Notes: generated from the letters alone by a model not told the origin. 64,000 bases of DNA from Sipunculus nudus (GCA_026874595.1 CM049306.1:42034019-42098018), one strand, 5' to 3'; counted from the stretch's first letter, positions 45,949 to 59,038 are shown. Numbers and translations are program-made.

Positions 45949-46997
45949 GTTATAATGCAGCTGGGCCTTTCTTTTTTAAAGACAGGGACCCTTGATTTGA
46001 ACGACAAGGCGCCTTACTAAACATCACATGAATTCAACCGAGTTAGTCTGTGGTTTACTCTATCATCAATGGACTAAGAGGGCATATTCAAATGAATAAT
46101 AATCGCGCTGTCTACTTGTATAAATCTCACACACGTAGGTATTGTGTTATTAAATCAGCATGAACAGTTTATGGTCATTTTCAGCATTCCTTATGTATTT
46201 TAGGACACGGATATGGTTTTGCACCAGTGTCTTCCATTCGAATATTAACGCTGCCAGGCAACAGGTGACACAGAGGTAAAACCAGCTCGCTCTGTTTCTC
46301 TCCATTACTTGATATATAACAGGATATACCAATCATGTGAAACAACTTTTCTCTTTGCCTAACCGTGGATCTGAAGTTTGATTCATGGTATTGCGGTACT
46401 TTATTTAACATGAAATCCGGTGTATTAATATAAATTACCGACTTGGTCAACTAGAAATATGCATTCTAAGGAATATAGGCCTCCGCCATGTGAGCTTTTC
46501 TTAATGTGGGATGCTCCCCAATAGTTTGAAACTTTAAGTTTATCTTGTGCTTTGTAATGTTAGTTTACACATGGTTTTTGTTTAATACGTTTAGCTCCCA
46601 ATGATGAACTAAACCTTGGAAGTTTTTTGTAGGCCCAATATTGTGTTGGTTGTTCGCGCATGTATATACAAGTCTTTATATCATGTAGTATTTGACCAAA
46701 TATCTCTTACTGGACACGACACGCACTCGGCTGTTTTTGAAAGTCACAGGGTTTAAAAGGTGTATTTTTTTCAGATTTGAAATGTCTATTTTCTTCTTAT
46801 CTTTAAGGGATACAGACAAAATGGATAAAAATGACATTACCAAATCTAATTCATAACAATTTTATGGGAAAAATTTTGAATTCTCCGTTGAGAAACCATA
46901 TGAGATAAACCTTTTGACCTAGTAAGTTGAAACTTTTACCGTCATTTGTCATTTATAATGCAGAAGTGCAGTGGCCAGTAAGGTAGTGATACCCCTA
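45947..46997. other. No gene recognised
   Basis: AT-rich spacer up to Helitron-like element 3. Minus frames of 60-89 codons near 46150-46450 overlap each other in different frames and carry no motif. Confidence 0.5.
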
Positions 46998-47084
46998 TCA
47001 GTTTTTAGCTCAGCTGACTAAAAGTCATCTGAGCTATAGCGATCACCCGTTGTCCGGCGTCCGTCTGGCCGTCCGGCCGGCCGT

Positions 47085-48240
47085 TAACAGGGCACAAATC
47101 GTAACCACTGGATCTGGAATTTTCTAACTTGACATCCAGGGAGGTCCATAAAAAAACTCCTTGGAAACCTGAAATTAGGTCTCTGTTACCCATATTCTCC
47201 GAGCTATGGGTCTCCGAAGAACCCCCCAGATTAATCAAAAATTTTATACAAAAGCTTCAGTATCTGAATAACTACTGCCTTGATCACCATGATTCTTTGC
47301 ATGAATATTGATCATGGAATGTTCCGTCAGTTCCTGCAAACTGGTGGCGCCACTTGTATTTTTCGAATTTTTACGATTTTTTTTTTCTCTATTTTTGATA
47401 CCTTCAAAGAAGCTGTCATCTGTAACAGGGCACAAATTGTAACCACTGGACCTCGGATCGTCTTACTTGACATCCAGGGAGGTCAAAAAAAATCTTGGAA
47501 ACCTGAAATTAGGTCTCTGTTATCCGTATTCTCCAAGCTATGGGTCTCCGAAGTACCCCCCAGAATAATAAAAAAAAATGATACAAAAAGTACAGTATCT
47601 AAGTAACTACTGCCTTGATCACCATGATTCTTTGCATGAATATTGATCATGGAGTGTCCGTGAGTTCCTGCAAAATGGTGGCGCCACCTGTATTTTTCTA
47701 ATTTTACGAATTTTTTTTCTCTACTTTTGATACCTTCAAAGAAGCTATCATCTGTTAACAGGGCACAAATCGTAACTGCTGGACCTGGAATCTTCTTACT
47801 TGACATCAAGGGAGGTCCATGAAAAGTCTCTGTGGAAACATAAAATTAGGTCTCTGTTAGTCATATCCTCCAAGCTATGGGGCTTGTAAGTACCCCCCAG
47901 AATAATAAAAAAATTGATACAAAAGCTCAAGTATCTGAATAACTAATGCATTGATCACCATGATTCTTTGCATGAATATTGGTCATGGAGTGTTCCATCA
48001 GTTCCTGCAAATTGGTGGCACCATGTGTATTTTTCTAATTTTTACATTTTTTTTTCTCTATTTTTGATACCTTCAAAGAAGCTGTCATCTGTTTACAGGG
48101 CACAATTCGTAACCGCTGGACCTTGATTTTTCATACTTGCCATCAAAGGAGGTCCATGAAAAGTCTCTATGGAAATCTGAAATACGGTCTCTGTTACCCA
48201 TATCCTCCTCGCTAAGTACCCCCCCCCCCCCAAGAATGAT
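47085..48240. repeat. Tandem array, units of about 335 bp
   Basis: The landmark 'aacagggcacaaat' (or 'ttacagggcacaatt') occurs near 47086, 47423, 47757 and 48093. Each unit also has 'tccgagctatggg' or a variant, 'tgatcaccatgattctttgc' and, in most, 'ggtggcgccac' or a decayed form. The right end has an 11-base C run. Confidence 0.9.
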
Positions 48241-48479
48241 AAAAAATGTGATACAATAAATCTGCGTTAGATTCAAGAGAACTCCTCTGAGACCCTTGGA
48301 CTGATCTCTCCGAAACCTAGCATAGTTGTTCCGTCACCTATGTTGTTGTGCCTAACAAAGACTGATGGTACCACAGGCAATCTTTTCTGTGCCATATGAA
48401 TCTGGGTGTCCTTTAGATAACAGCCAATATCTCAGGAGTGGCTCAATGTATCGTGCTGAAAGTTTGCATGTCCATAGAT

Positions 48480-49345
48480 CTTGGATCTCTCTATCTTCTA
48501 ATTGCGACTGGTGGCGCCACCTACAATACTTTTTGCGTAGTGTCCATCTGTGCATTTGCCATCTGTTCGTCTTAGTGGTTCTTCAATGTTTAAGGTTGAA
48601 ATTGTGCATGTTCATAGATCCTCGACACCTACATCTCGTAAACAAGACTGGTGGTGCCATCTGCAGTCATTTTCGCGTGGCATTCATCGGTATATTTGCT
48701 TTTGGTGAAAATTGCTCATATCGCAGGAATGGTTCAAGATATTTGTCGGAAATTTGGCATGTCCATCCATCTTGGAAAGTTTTCTGGTAAACCAGACAGA
48801 TGGCGCCACCCGGTTTTGTAGAATAAATAAATGCCCTTTTCTAAGGAGTGACTTGCCATATTAGCCTGAAATTGTCCAAATTCATAGATCTTGGACTCCC
48901 CCTTCTTGTACTCAAGACTGGTGCAGCCACCTGCAATCATTTTCCTGTGGCATCCATCTGTACATCTGCTTTGGGTGAAAACTGCTCATACCTTAGGAGT
49001 GGTACAAGATATTGGTCTGAAATTTGGCATGTCCATCCATCTTGGAAAGTTTTCTGGTAAACCAGACAGATGAAGCCACCCGGTTTTGTAGAATAAATAA
49101 ATGCCCTTTTCTCAGGAGTGACTTGCCATATTGGCCTGAAAATGTGCATGTCCATAGATCTTGGCCTGCTCCATCTTGTACTTAACACTAGTGGCACCAC
49201 ATCCGCAATCATTTTCCTGTGGCGTCCATACGTACATGTGCTTGTGGGGAAAATTGCTCACATCTCAGGAATGGTTCAAGATTAGGTCTGAAATTCGGCA
49301 TGTCAATCCATCTTGGAGAGTTTTCCCGTAAACCAGACATTTCAT
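48480..49345. repeat. Tandem array, units of about 270 bp
   Basis: The landmark 'catccatcttgga(a/g)ag' occurs at about 48765, 49035 and 49306. The units resemble the 280-bp units of element 1: 'ggtggcgccacctgca', 'gtccatctgt', 'ctgaaatttggcatg' and 'tttctggt' fall in the same order. The two arrays therefore appear to share ancestry. Confidence 0.85.
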
Positions 49346-49439
49346 AAAATTCATGATTTTTTGGCACTCTGGCAGTCATCTCTCTCATTGTTCAACATTC
49401 CTTGAATTCAGCTGAGCGTCATGGCCCATGGGCCACTAG

Positions 49440-50273
49440 TGTCGTATATAATTACAAAAATATGCAAATTACGAAAATGTTAGTCAACATTTTCAATTTA
49501 TCTGTAAATACTTGAGAAGGAACGACAACATTTCTTGAATGCTTTAAGGAACGATAGTTCTTCCAGACATATACAGATCGATAAAGTTTTAGATCAGTTG
49601 GGAAAGCAGTGGACAATCTGGGGGTGAGGGTGGGGGTGGTTGGGCAATATGTGGAAACCCGTGAATGTCGTTACGCAATAACAAGAAATCTAGTTATATT
49701 TATAAACAAACATTGGTATACACCAGATTAACACTAAAACTTGTATAGACGTTACGGACGTTCATATAGAAAACGCCGGGGTGTAATATATGTACACCCG
49801 TTTATGTTGTTGTACTTTTGTAAAAACACTGAACACTGGGTGTTTATTTGATCCCTACCCGAATTCTGTTTAAAAGCCAGAACATCATAGTAAGCTTAGT
49901 ATAGCCAAGTATAAATTTATTATCTACTCAAATTGAAGCACTTAAAAAAATAATTAATGCAGGTACTAGAAATTGAGGATTTTGGCGTGGACCAAAAAAA
50001 ACGTAATTCCGGTCTTAACTTTGCCGATATATGTCCCTGCCTTCTCGTATAGATGGATTCTTGCCTGGATGCTGCAGGGGACTTCGCATCCTCGCGCCCT
50101 TATTTAAAACTGACAGGCTTGTTCTTCAGGGTTTCTCAGAACCGCTCATTTGGATACCATTTTGAGTACATAAATATACCGGTAGTACATTTCATATGCA
50201 GAATTATAAATTGCCTTCACGTGTCTCATTCCTCTGTTGAACTTTACTAGTATTGCAGTTTATATTTAGGCTT
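49440..50273. other. No gene seen
   Basis: AT-rich sequence with a small hairpin near 49778-49795 ('gggtgta' with 'taca ccc'). A 65-codon + frame at 50053-50250 carries no motif. Confidence 0.5.
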
Positions 50274-50276
50274 ATT

Positions 50277-50364
<88 letters not shown>
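50274..50364. repeat. (CT)n microsatellite
   Basis: About 85 bp of CT with one or two interruptions. Confidence 0.95.
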
Positions 50365-50579
50365 GGAACATATACCTGGCTAATTCCGTGCAGTTTATTA
50401 CCTATCGTTCACTTTACATATTCTTATATATTGATCCTATATAGACACTTGTAGCTTTTATTTTATCTAAACGAAAAACACACCATATACTCCCGCAATT
50501 ATTTTTATCAGCATTTGATTTTTTTCATATGCTATTACATATGGGCTCCTATAAGATCTCCTAGTCAATGGCCGTCAGT

Positions 50580-50715
50580 GTAAATGAGTCAGGTGGCTTA
50601 ACAGAATTATCGTTACATGCCGGATAAAAGCATCAAATTTGGTATGAATTATCTTTAGGTCAACCCTGATCATTCTTTCAGCAGGCCCGAATCCAAAATA
50701 ACACAATTTTATGGA
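50580..50715 (+). repeat. Diverged dispersed repeat (pair with 52535-52690)
   Basis: Shares, in the same order, 'ggctta', 'attatcg', 'aaatttggtatg', 'aggtcaa(c/t)cctgat' and 'attttatgg'-like ends with 52535-52690. No function is seen. Confidence 0.6.
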
Positions 50716-51737
50716 AAATATCACACGTTTGCAGCAACAAACTGAATGTGGTGAAATCGCCTTACCCTAAAACCTATTTTTAATTCATGAATATACATAT
50801 ATCTTAAACAGTTACAGCAGAAAATGTGACGAAAATCATGTTAAAGTATGAATGTAGCTCGCTTGAGGTCAAAAGGTCCAGGGCCTCCGAAAAAAATTTT
50901 CGAGGCGGTACAAATTCCGGGCCCCATCCCCTATCCTCGTTATTATAACGTTCAGGTGTACGGATTTAATCAACTCTATGAACCTTATTCACATGTCTTT
51001 ATAGGTCCCTAAGGAACACTTTTTTCATAGGTGGCAGCTTGGCATTCATGTTGGAGTCAACATGGCGAGATCCCATTTATTTCGCGAAACCTATGTTAGG
51101 ATACACCGATTTTTCTCATCTGTAAATCAACTGCCATTTTCTGTTTAGTAATATATACTCACACTTTTAGGCAACTGGATTTCAGAATTATACTTGCTCC
51201 ACCTTTTGTTCCGCTGAGGGAAAGAATTCCAGAAAAGTAGTGTAACACTAATGCAACTTCTTCACCTTTCAAATATTCTTTGTTGATCTTGCTCATTGAA
51301 TAAAGAACCACAGGGGCTCCGATGGCCATGCATGCACATGGAAACGTAATTAATACATAAAAGATTAAACTCATAGCCAAATAAATGCCATGACTGCCCG
51401 TCCATCACGAAATTATGAGGTAAAGAATGACCAAAGGGGCTAAATGTATTCATTACCCGTGGCTTTGGTTGACAATCTATTGTCATATCATCACGAAATA
51501 ACCATGTTTTCCTATCATCTCAGTCTGTATTGTCTATAAGTTCCGTTGGCTCTTCATGTAAGCATGTAATATATCACTGCCGTCTTGAGATATGTTGCAG
51601 TAATTAAACCTTTAAAGGTGCCCTTAAGTTAAATAATCAAAGAAGCTGAGAAATATTATACCATTTACATTAAAGTTGCATATTTGTTAAGATGATAAAT
51701 ATTAAAACCATATAAAATATTTAGGGAATGTACTAGA

Positions 51738-51771
<34 letters not shown>

Positions 51772-52534
51772 ATAGTGAAACCATCTTTTTTAAATCCATA
51801 TCTGATGTCGTTTTTACAAAGATCCCAGATGATTAAAGAGTTTCTTGAATTGTCCACACCTTTGATCATTAATGATGATTGCACTTATATATCTCGATCA
51901 CGATATATGGTAATAAAAGTATGTCATGAAGCGTTATCTATTTACACGTACCCTAAATGATTTCTCTCTTAAGGGGAAATCGTTGGCTTGTAGCTTGATG
52001 GACTTATATAATTGAATATAAGGTGGTTCTTGAACATTAGTGGGGTATTATATATGTTTGGATTAATAACATTTCCAAGAAATTAACAAAGTGCAGTAAA
52101 ATTATCGATGGTACCAATTTGGATCAAGTTTCAATTAGTTGGAGCTTCGAGTGGCATTTAGTCATCTGTTGTTATATCTTTTTATGAGTTAAGATTAGAT
52201 TACGGTTTGTACGGTAAATTAAAATGAATACTGACATCACTGATACTTTTATAGAACTACCTAATTATTTATTTCTTGTGAAATGTGTTTACTGAAAACA
52301 ACCACAATTAAAAGCGAAAGGACAAAATCAAAGATTTTGATATTTCTTTACGTTGGAGATATTTAAAAAAGCCTATTTCATACCAAATTTCTGCATGGGC
52401 ACTGAAAAAAAGTTAGACTACGTTTACTAAAAAAGATTATAATTATTTAGTGATGTAAGTAAAATGAATGTGCTTATGTGATATTACGATCGTAGGACCA
52501 TCATATTACTGTAAGTCTAAAACATAATATTTTC
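50716..52534. other. No gene recognised
   Basis: AT-rich sequence with a (TA)n tract at 51738-51775. Two overlapping minus frames (51159-51380 and 51262-51486) are hydrophobic in part but show no family signature. Confidence 0.5.
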
Positions 52535-52690
52535 AAATAATGAGCTGGCTTAAGGAAATTATCGATACACGCCTGACAAAAAACACCAAATTTTGTATGG
52601 ACTCTCTTCAGGTCAATCCTGATTGGTGCCAATTCGAACACATGTTCTGGTCCTTTTAGCAAGCAAAAGTCCAAAACGCAGGAATTATGG
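52535..52690 (+). repeat. Diverged dispersed repeat (pair with 50580-50715)
   Basis: Contains 'gagctggcttaagg', 'attatcgatacacgcctga', 'caccaaattttgtatg' and 'ggtcaatcctgat', matching 50580-50715 with gaps. Confidence 0.6.
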
Positions 52691-54344
52691 AAAAAGCGCA
52701 CTATTTCTCAATATACATTTACATACACTTTAAGTATATCAAACATTTATTATAATATCTAACTGGAAGGAAAAATTTAGCTTCTGTTGAATACAAATAG
52801 TTAGGACATGAAAATCAGCTGGTTGTTTTACTCGTTGAAAATAAATAAATATCTATATAAATAAATGTCTGTAATATTGTCGATTTGCATCGTTTAGACG
52901 AAATTTCCATTTGACCAAGCTGTACATACGATTTGAATCATATGGTCTTGCATTTTTAATGAAGTGAAAACAAATTATGGTTTGTTCTTCTTTAAATACA
53001 TTGAAATGTATATATATAAATATATATATATATATTGTACATATATATTTCTCTTTACTTAAACATTTTATTTCATATTTTCACATCTGGTTGATGACCA
53101 CCACTTTGAGATCTGTCATGGTCACGTGATATTTTGTGTAATGTGGGCTTCTTGCGCAATTGGTAAAAAATAAATAAACATATTAAGCTCGAAAGAAGTC
53201 TTGTTTGGCTTAAATCTGGTATATCATTTACAATATATTATCCAGATAAAGCTGATCTCAAGTGATTTTTTCTTCCCTAACCCTTGGTATTTTTATGCTA
53301 AATTTCTTTCTTTCGATGAGCAAGGGTCAAATAATTTTTAGGCGCTAAAACGAAACTAGTGCGTACTTCACGTGGGCACCCCCTCTAAAATCAATAGCCT
53401 ATATGACTCTATCCACCTACAAAGTTTGATGTATTTATCCTTTCTGTAACGATATGGCTCAAATATGATGCTAAGCCACATGACTAAATGCGACACTGGC
53501 TGAGTTCTGAATATCCCTGTCACTTGCTTCTGAAAGAAATTTATGACATTGTCTAGTGTTTCTGACAACATCCACCTGTTAACGTACTGTCAATACTTTT
53601 GCTTATAGACCATATAGCTTATTCTTTTAAATAATGAAAGCGCCCAGTTGTAACAGAAACCCATTATTTCTTCTGTCACGCTGTAGTTATCATTTTGTTG
53701 AAATGTGGATGAATGGAGCCAGAGCAAGGTTTACAAGCCCTGTTGTTTATCCAGTGTGCTGGTAATGATTTCATCTGACAGCTGTCACTGGCATGACTTT
53801 GAATGAAAGCAGAGCCTATGTCTTCTGTTTCTTTTATAACAGTTCAATAAAGGTACCTATTGTTTTGTTCAGATATGCGTGGTTATGACAGGGTTTGTTA
53901 TATATTATAAGGTATAATACACCCAATGTTAAGCAAATACTTAACACTTTGTTAAACAAATACAACATTATAAAGTCATTTTATAGAACTATAACGAATC
54001 CTTGCATTAACATAGAAAAGATGTGAATTTTCTGTTTGATATGGAACAAATGGATACAGTAATGCTATTTATATCAACCAGTCTGAAATATATGGAGAAG
54101 TTATTAGTACAGCTAGCCTATTGTACCTGTTCATTATTCTCCACTTGGATGGTTTAGTATCATTTTAAATTTTAGAGAATATCATGAAAACTGTTTTAAT
54201 ATAAAAAGATAACATAACAACATGCCCGTCACAGGTTAACTTTTTTCAATAAGCTATCAGAATAACACGCCTAAAGATAATTTATAATTATAAATAATAG
54301 CAATAGATAAGACAAAACGTTAGTTTAAAACCATTCTACCACGT
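52691..54344. other. No gene recognised
   Basis: AT-rich sequence with a short TA-rich stretch at 53009-53048. No exon or repeat identified. Confidence 0.5.
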
Positions 54345-54530
54345 TTTCTTAATGGATTTTTTAATGTCTGACTCACTGCCTCTCAGAAAATGTAAGGATA
54401 GGGAGGACCTTGGGAACTGATTCAGAGTAACAAATTGCTTTCTGCCATGATGCACAATCGTAGTTGTCGACAGGTGGCGCTGTAATGACCCCATTCGAAA
54501 AATAATTTAAAGGTGCCCCATTTACGTAAC
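54345..54530 (+). repeat. Diverged dispersed repeat (pair with 57915-58085)
   Basis: Matches 57915-58085: 'taatgtctgac', 'cagaaaatgtaa', 'ctgattcagagtaaca', 'gtagttg' and 'aggtggcgctg' (here) or 'aggtggtgctg' (there), then 'tcgaaaaataa'. Confidence 0.75.
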
Positions 54531-57500
54531 TTATGAAATGAATTTATGTGATTTCTGGTTTCCTCTGTGTATATATTAATCATGTAAAGGTAGTTTTGGC
54601 TGTGAAAAGTTCTTATTACGCCTTCGTGAAGAGTGTATGAACTTGTTTATCAGCAACATACTGGAAAACTATATAACCTAAGGTGGTAGCTTGCATATAT
54701 TAGGAGGTAGAAAGGTCACTTGTTGCAAAACGCCACTTGCAAAGCTCTTGCTTATCTGACTTGCTGTTACATGCCTTTCTTGAATATGTTTTAATTATTT
54801 TGGCGGGTCCAAAGATATTATAAACACGTTGATATAAACAAAACAAACAGCTTGTGTGCGGTGATATCCACGTTTTCTGGGTTATTTAAAATAATTCTCC
54901 AAGGGATTACCTTAAGTTTATTACCTTGAGTTTATAAAAGTCAGAGAGGTGATTGAGCCTCTTTAAGATGTTTCTGGATTGATAGAGGAATAATTTAGGA
55001 AACATGCCCCTTTAAGGTCACTTTGCATCGTTTCCGACAGTTCAAGATAAAAAAAATATTTCCAAGGATCGGCCACAGAAGAGATGCGTAACAAAAATCC
55101 ACCGACAATTATAATGTAGATTTAAACGCCTCGCCAGCATTTGATGTCATACCAGAAACCTGTGGCATCAGGCTATCTCCCCTCCTTAAATGTCTCTATA
55201 TACTACGATTCTTCGTTCTTTTTATCTTATAAACATAAAGTCTTCAGGGTCATTTTTCAATAAAGGAGACGCAAATTTGCCCAGAATTAAAGTTCTTTCC
55301 GCCATGTTGATATTAGTTTTCTTCAAAGGCCCCATCAGTTTATAATGTAACTAACTGCCCACTAAGTCGGGTTGCCGCGGTTGCTGAAAAATCTCATAAA
55401 TATCAATGACCAAGGGAAAACTGCTTTTGATAATCCTATTTGAAATATGTATTTCCACAAAATGTAGAAATAAATTGCAAATTGTTACATTTTTAAATTG
55501 TTAAATCATTTTGATTTTGAATCATATATTTTAAATTTCATTTGCGATTTTGCGGGATCAAATGTATGAGTACTCATATTTATATAGCTAAGTTATTTCT
55601 TAAAATAATAAATATGTAACTGACGATAAAACAATGGTCAGAAATTTCATTAAATGAACGGTAAAAATTTTAATTTGATGGGGGATATATTACCAAGCAG
55701 TTGGCCACTATCTGTGAAGTTGCAAATGGAAACTTGGCAGTTGTCATTCTGGATTTGTTCAGTTCTAAAATTTAGGTTTTGTTAAAGTTACAGACTGACC
55801 CATAGTTGGCCAAAGGAAGAACAGTTTTAGTGGTTATACTCCAGGATATTTATAATTAAAGGTCACTTACAGTGCAGTTATATATTATATGCTGTATTAT
55901 CTCCCTGTGTGTTAAACAGATCTTATAGTATAAGATTCCGCCTGCTCCAGGTGCAGAGCTTACAAGTCATTCAGTGTCAACTCAGCTACATTGACATAGA
56001 TTGATCCTACGAAGAATGGATTTCTGCTTGGTAACAAAGGGTGATGCGGTACAGTAACATAATTATTTGTTCTCTAGTGAGGAAACAGTACCGACAGATT
56101 CAGATCTATCATTATCTTAACTGGTGTATTTATACAAAGTATAAATGATTTAGAATAAAATGTGAATAACAGTGAGAAGCTTTTTGAACTCATTTAGTGT
56201 GATGCTAGATCATAAGGATGTAAGAAACTCTCGCGACACAATGAAAACGTGACAATCGCAAAAGTTAACCTATCGAATATGAAACCAAAAACAGTATACT
56301 GGAGGTCATGTCAAATCTTATTAGCAGTTTTCAGGCAAATCATTTGTGACGAAGCCTCAGAAACGCACTGTATATTTTATCTTGAACTGTCGGGAGAGAT
56401 GCAAAGTTTTTCTCAGGAGTTCATTATCCGTATTTCCTTATAAATCCTAAGAAATTTGACAAAAGTTATAGATAAGGGTCTATTGCAGATCCATCTGTCA
56501 GAAACTTCGCCAGTGATCTCGGCCCATGGCAACTCGCAAACCGGTCCTCTAGCGTAGTCACGCTTACCTGCATGTTTAAACGCTAGAATGGATTATATAC
56601 TAACTAGTCCACACTCATGCCCGACAATATTTTGGCCGTTCAGACAACAACAACTTGGGTGCCTACACTGAAGCTGCGTTTACGCAAGACCACGATAACC
56701 CCTTTTTTTAAATTGTGTTAAGATCGCATCTCGTCTTAAAGAGCGTGACAGATGGTAGATTGAAAATCGTGGTGATCGCATGGGATCCCCATAATCGTAG
56801 ACATCTTTATGATCATGCCCAAATTTTTAAACCTGCCTAAAATTTAACCATGATCATGCATTTTTTTTAATCGTTTCAGAATGTTGTAAAGCGTGAGCAT
56901 CTTAGGAGCGTGGAAGAACGCAATGAAGCGTAGTGAGCAAATCGTAATACAGCGTAGTATGCGGAGTGTTGACAAACTGATGAAATGCAAATCTACCTAC
57001 ATTTTATACCGATCATGTCTCAGTCGTGTTTAATCAACCTCCTTTGTCCTTAACATAAGGCAATAAAAGGTCATAGAACTTTATGAACCAAGGGAACGTA
57101 AGCAAGGGGAGGACATCAGGGATCCAAATCGTGATAATCGTAAAAGATTGCAACGGATAGTCATAAAAACGTGACCGATCTCCAAACAATGGTAAGGTTA
57201 CGTGTATTAGATCGTGCTAGATTTTTCCAGGACCTTAAAAAGTATTGTATCTTATTTAAGCGGGTACGGTCTTCACTACAGAAGGCAGGTACCTGGATGA
57301 AGTCTTGATGTTAAAACTAGATATTTCCCCGCAGTGGCACACGACAAACAAGATTAACAAGCCTGCAAAGTAAAGGATAGCTATAGAGAGAAAAAATATG
57401 AATAATATGTATGAAATATTATCACTGCAGATGGTTAGGTTTGGACATGTAACAAATATTTCGTATGATCTCAAGTAAAGGAAACGCCCGATTCCATATT

Positions 57501-57914
57501 GAAACGGAAGGAAACGCACACAAAAGCATAGCAATATACAACAAAACAGTTAGAACCTTAAAAACCTTTGGGGTTTAACCTGGAACTTTTTTTTAGAGTG
57601 TACCTAGCATATGTTCAATATACCGTGATTGGGAAAATATGCTTATATTCAAGTGCAATCACATGAATGTTTAATCATATGCCAGTCAGAAGTATAATGC
57701 CAGGTTGTCTCTTTCTCTTGTTATCTCTTTACCTGTACTAGCTTCCATCTAACAGATCATAATTTGAACCTGAAGACCAGTCTAGTTTCATCCCAAATAA
57801 GATAGATGCTGCTTTAATATATTGAAGTCTGGCTAATGTCTTACATTCCTAAAGAAAACTTGTAAATTAATAAGAATCGGATAAGTCAATAGTATGTTGA
57901 TGCTCTAGGAACTA
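54531..57914. other. No gene recognised; AT-rich intergenic
   Basis: No confident feature. At about 56690-57200 short phrases such as 'atcgtaa', 'gatcgca' and 'gcgtagt' recur loosely, perhaps a decayed repeat. Frames of up to 92 codons (57256-57534 minus, hydrophobic) are unrecognisable. Confidence 0.5.
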
Positions 57915-58085
57915 CTGGATATTTTGTAATGTCTGACGCTCTGACTGTCAGAAAATGTAAACATACGGAAGCCTTGGGCTCTGATTCAGAGTAACACACT
58001 GCCTGGTGCCGTGCCATTTGTAGTTGCCAAAAGGTGGTGCTGCGATAGCCCCCTCGAAAAATAACTTGAGATGTCTCGATCTTGG
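57915..58085 (+). repeat. Diverged dispersed repeat (pair with 54345-54530)
   Basis: See the partner for shared landmarks. Divergence is substantial, so both are old copies. Confidence 0.75.
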
Positions 58086-59038
58086 ATTATGGAGAATTAA
58101 GGACAATGAACCCCTTTATGACATACTTTACATCATCCCCGAGAGATCAAGACCTCGTCCCAAAACGAAATGGAACTCTGCAGATGTAAATACTTAGCTC
58201 AAGAATTAGATCAATCATATTTAAAAATGCAGGCGGTTACTTCCTTAAAAAAGTTTATATCCGAGGCGTGACAACAGAGGGGTTCCGGGACTAAAGTCCA
58301 AAGCGGCCACCATCAGTTATGATATATCCCAGGCGCTTGAATTGCTATATATTAGTGTAGATTTCGGTAAAATTTGTTACTTTTCTGGGTCATTTCCTTA
58401 TAACTATTACTTATCTGAGATTTTCCTAGCGTTTTTATACACTATATGGTCCACCTCTTTATTATTTACTTAATATTTGGGAAAGGCAGGCAAGAAGCCC
58501 TCGTCGATACATTCGACTGCCATGACATGGCAACCAAGGACGCTCTTTCTGATTGGTTGATATGTTTACTACTGGAGTCTTCAGATGGTGACAGAGCTGA
58601 CGTAACAACGGTTCAACCAATCTCGCAAGTTCTTCAAATTTAGCTCGAAACCGATGTGACATGGCTGTCGGACCTATCAGCGGGGGCTTAAAACTGTAGG
58701 TGTTCAGTTTGGGAGAGTCGCCTAAATTATGCAAATATTGCGCTTGATGGATGATTGATTGTTTACATTGCTAACGGTAACTTGAATGGTTGCTCGCAAA
58801 TGTTCTGCGCATGATAATTCATTGAATGAATATGCGATTAAGGTCATATAGAGTTCATGGCTGGATTAATTGCCCGCCTTAACCTATTTGTACCACATAT
58901 TTTGCATCATCTGAATTATTTAAGTAATTTGGAGCAATTCCGTGATCGTGGAGAGCGAAGGTTGTGACCAGGTTTTGATTAAAAATTATCGGATCGCTTT
59001 TAAGTTAATACAGGTCAAATCATAAATGAGTTCTTCGA
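58086..59038. other. No gene recognised; holds a motif cluster
   Basis: Less AT-rich than its surroundings between about 58470 and 58740. Both strands have frames there (58446-58643 + and 58462-58734 -, 65 and 90 codons) that overlap and cannot both be real. No family is recognised. Confidence 0.45.
58552..58736. promoter_or_regulatory. Possible promoter or enhancer-like motif cluster
   Basis: Within 185 bp there are an inverted CCAAT (ATTGG, 58552-58556), a CRE-like TGACGTAA (58598-58605), a direct CCAAT (58617-58621) and a perfect octamer ATGCAAAT (58729-58736). No TATA box, gene start or transcript evidence is visible. Short motifs like these can co-occur by chance. Confidence 0.18.

Larger units (their letters stand above)
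46998..49439 (+). mobile_element. Helitron-like (HINE-type) element 3 with two internal arrays
   Basis: Seen: 5' TC at 46998 after A; a 13-bp hairpin with one mismatch (47006-47018 with 47024-47036); an array of units of about 335 bp; an array of units of about 270 bp; 'tcagctgagc' at 49408-49417, reverse complement of 'gctcagctga' at 47008-47017; a perfect 14-nt palindrome 'tggcccatgggcca' (49422-49435); and CTAG at 49436-49439 followed by T. The first bases (TCA, then five T, then A) resemble those of element 2. No intact protein is present. The 141-codon frame at 48365-48790 is a by-product of the second array. A truncated relative lies at 30790-32049. Confidence 0.8.

Noticed and set aside
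48365-48790. 141-codon + frame
   Set aside because: Lies in the second tandem array of Helitron-like element 3, and its segments repeat at about 270-bp spacing in other frames.
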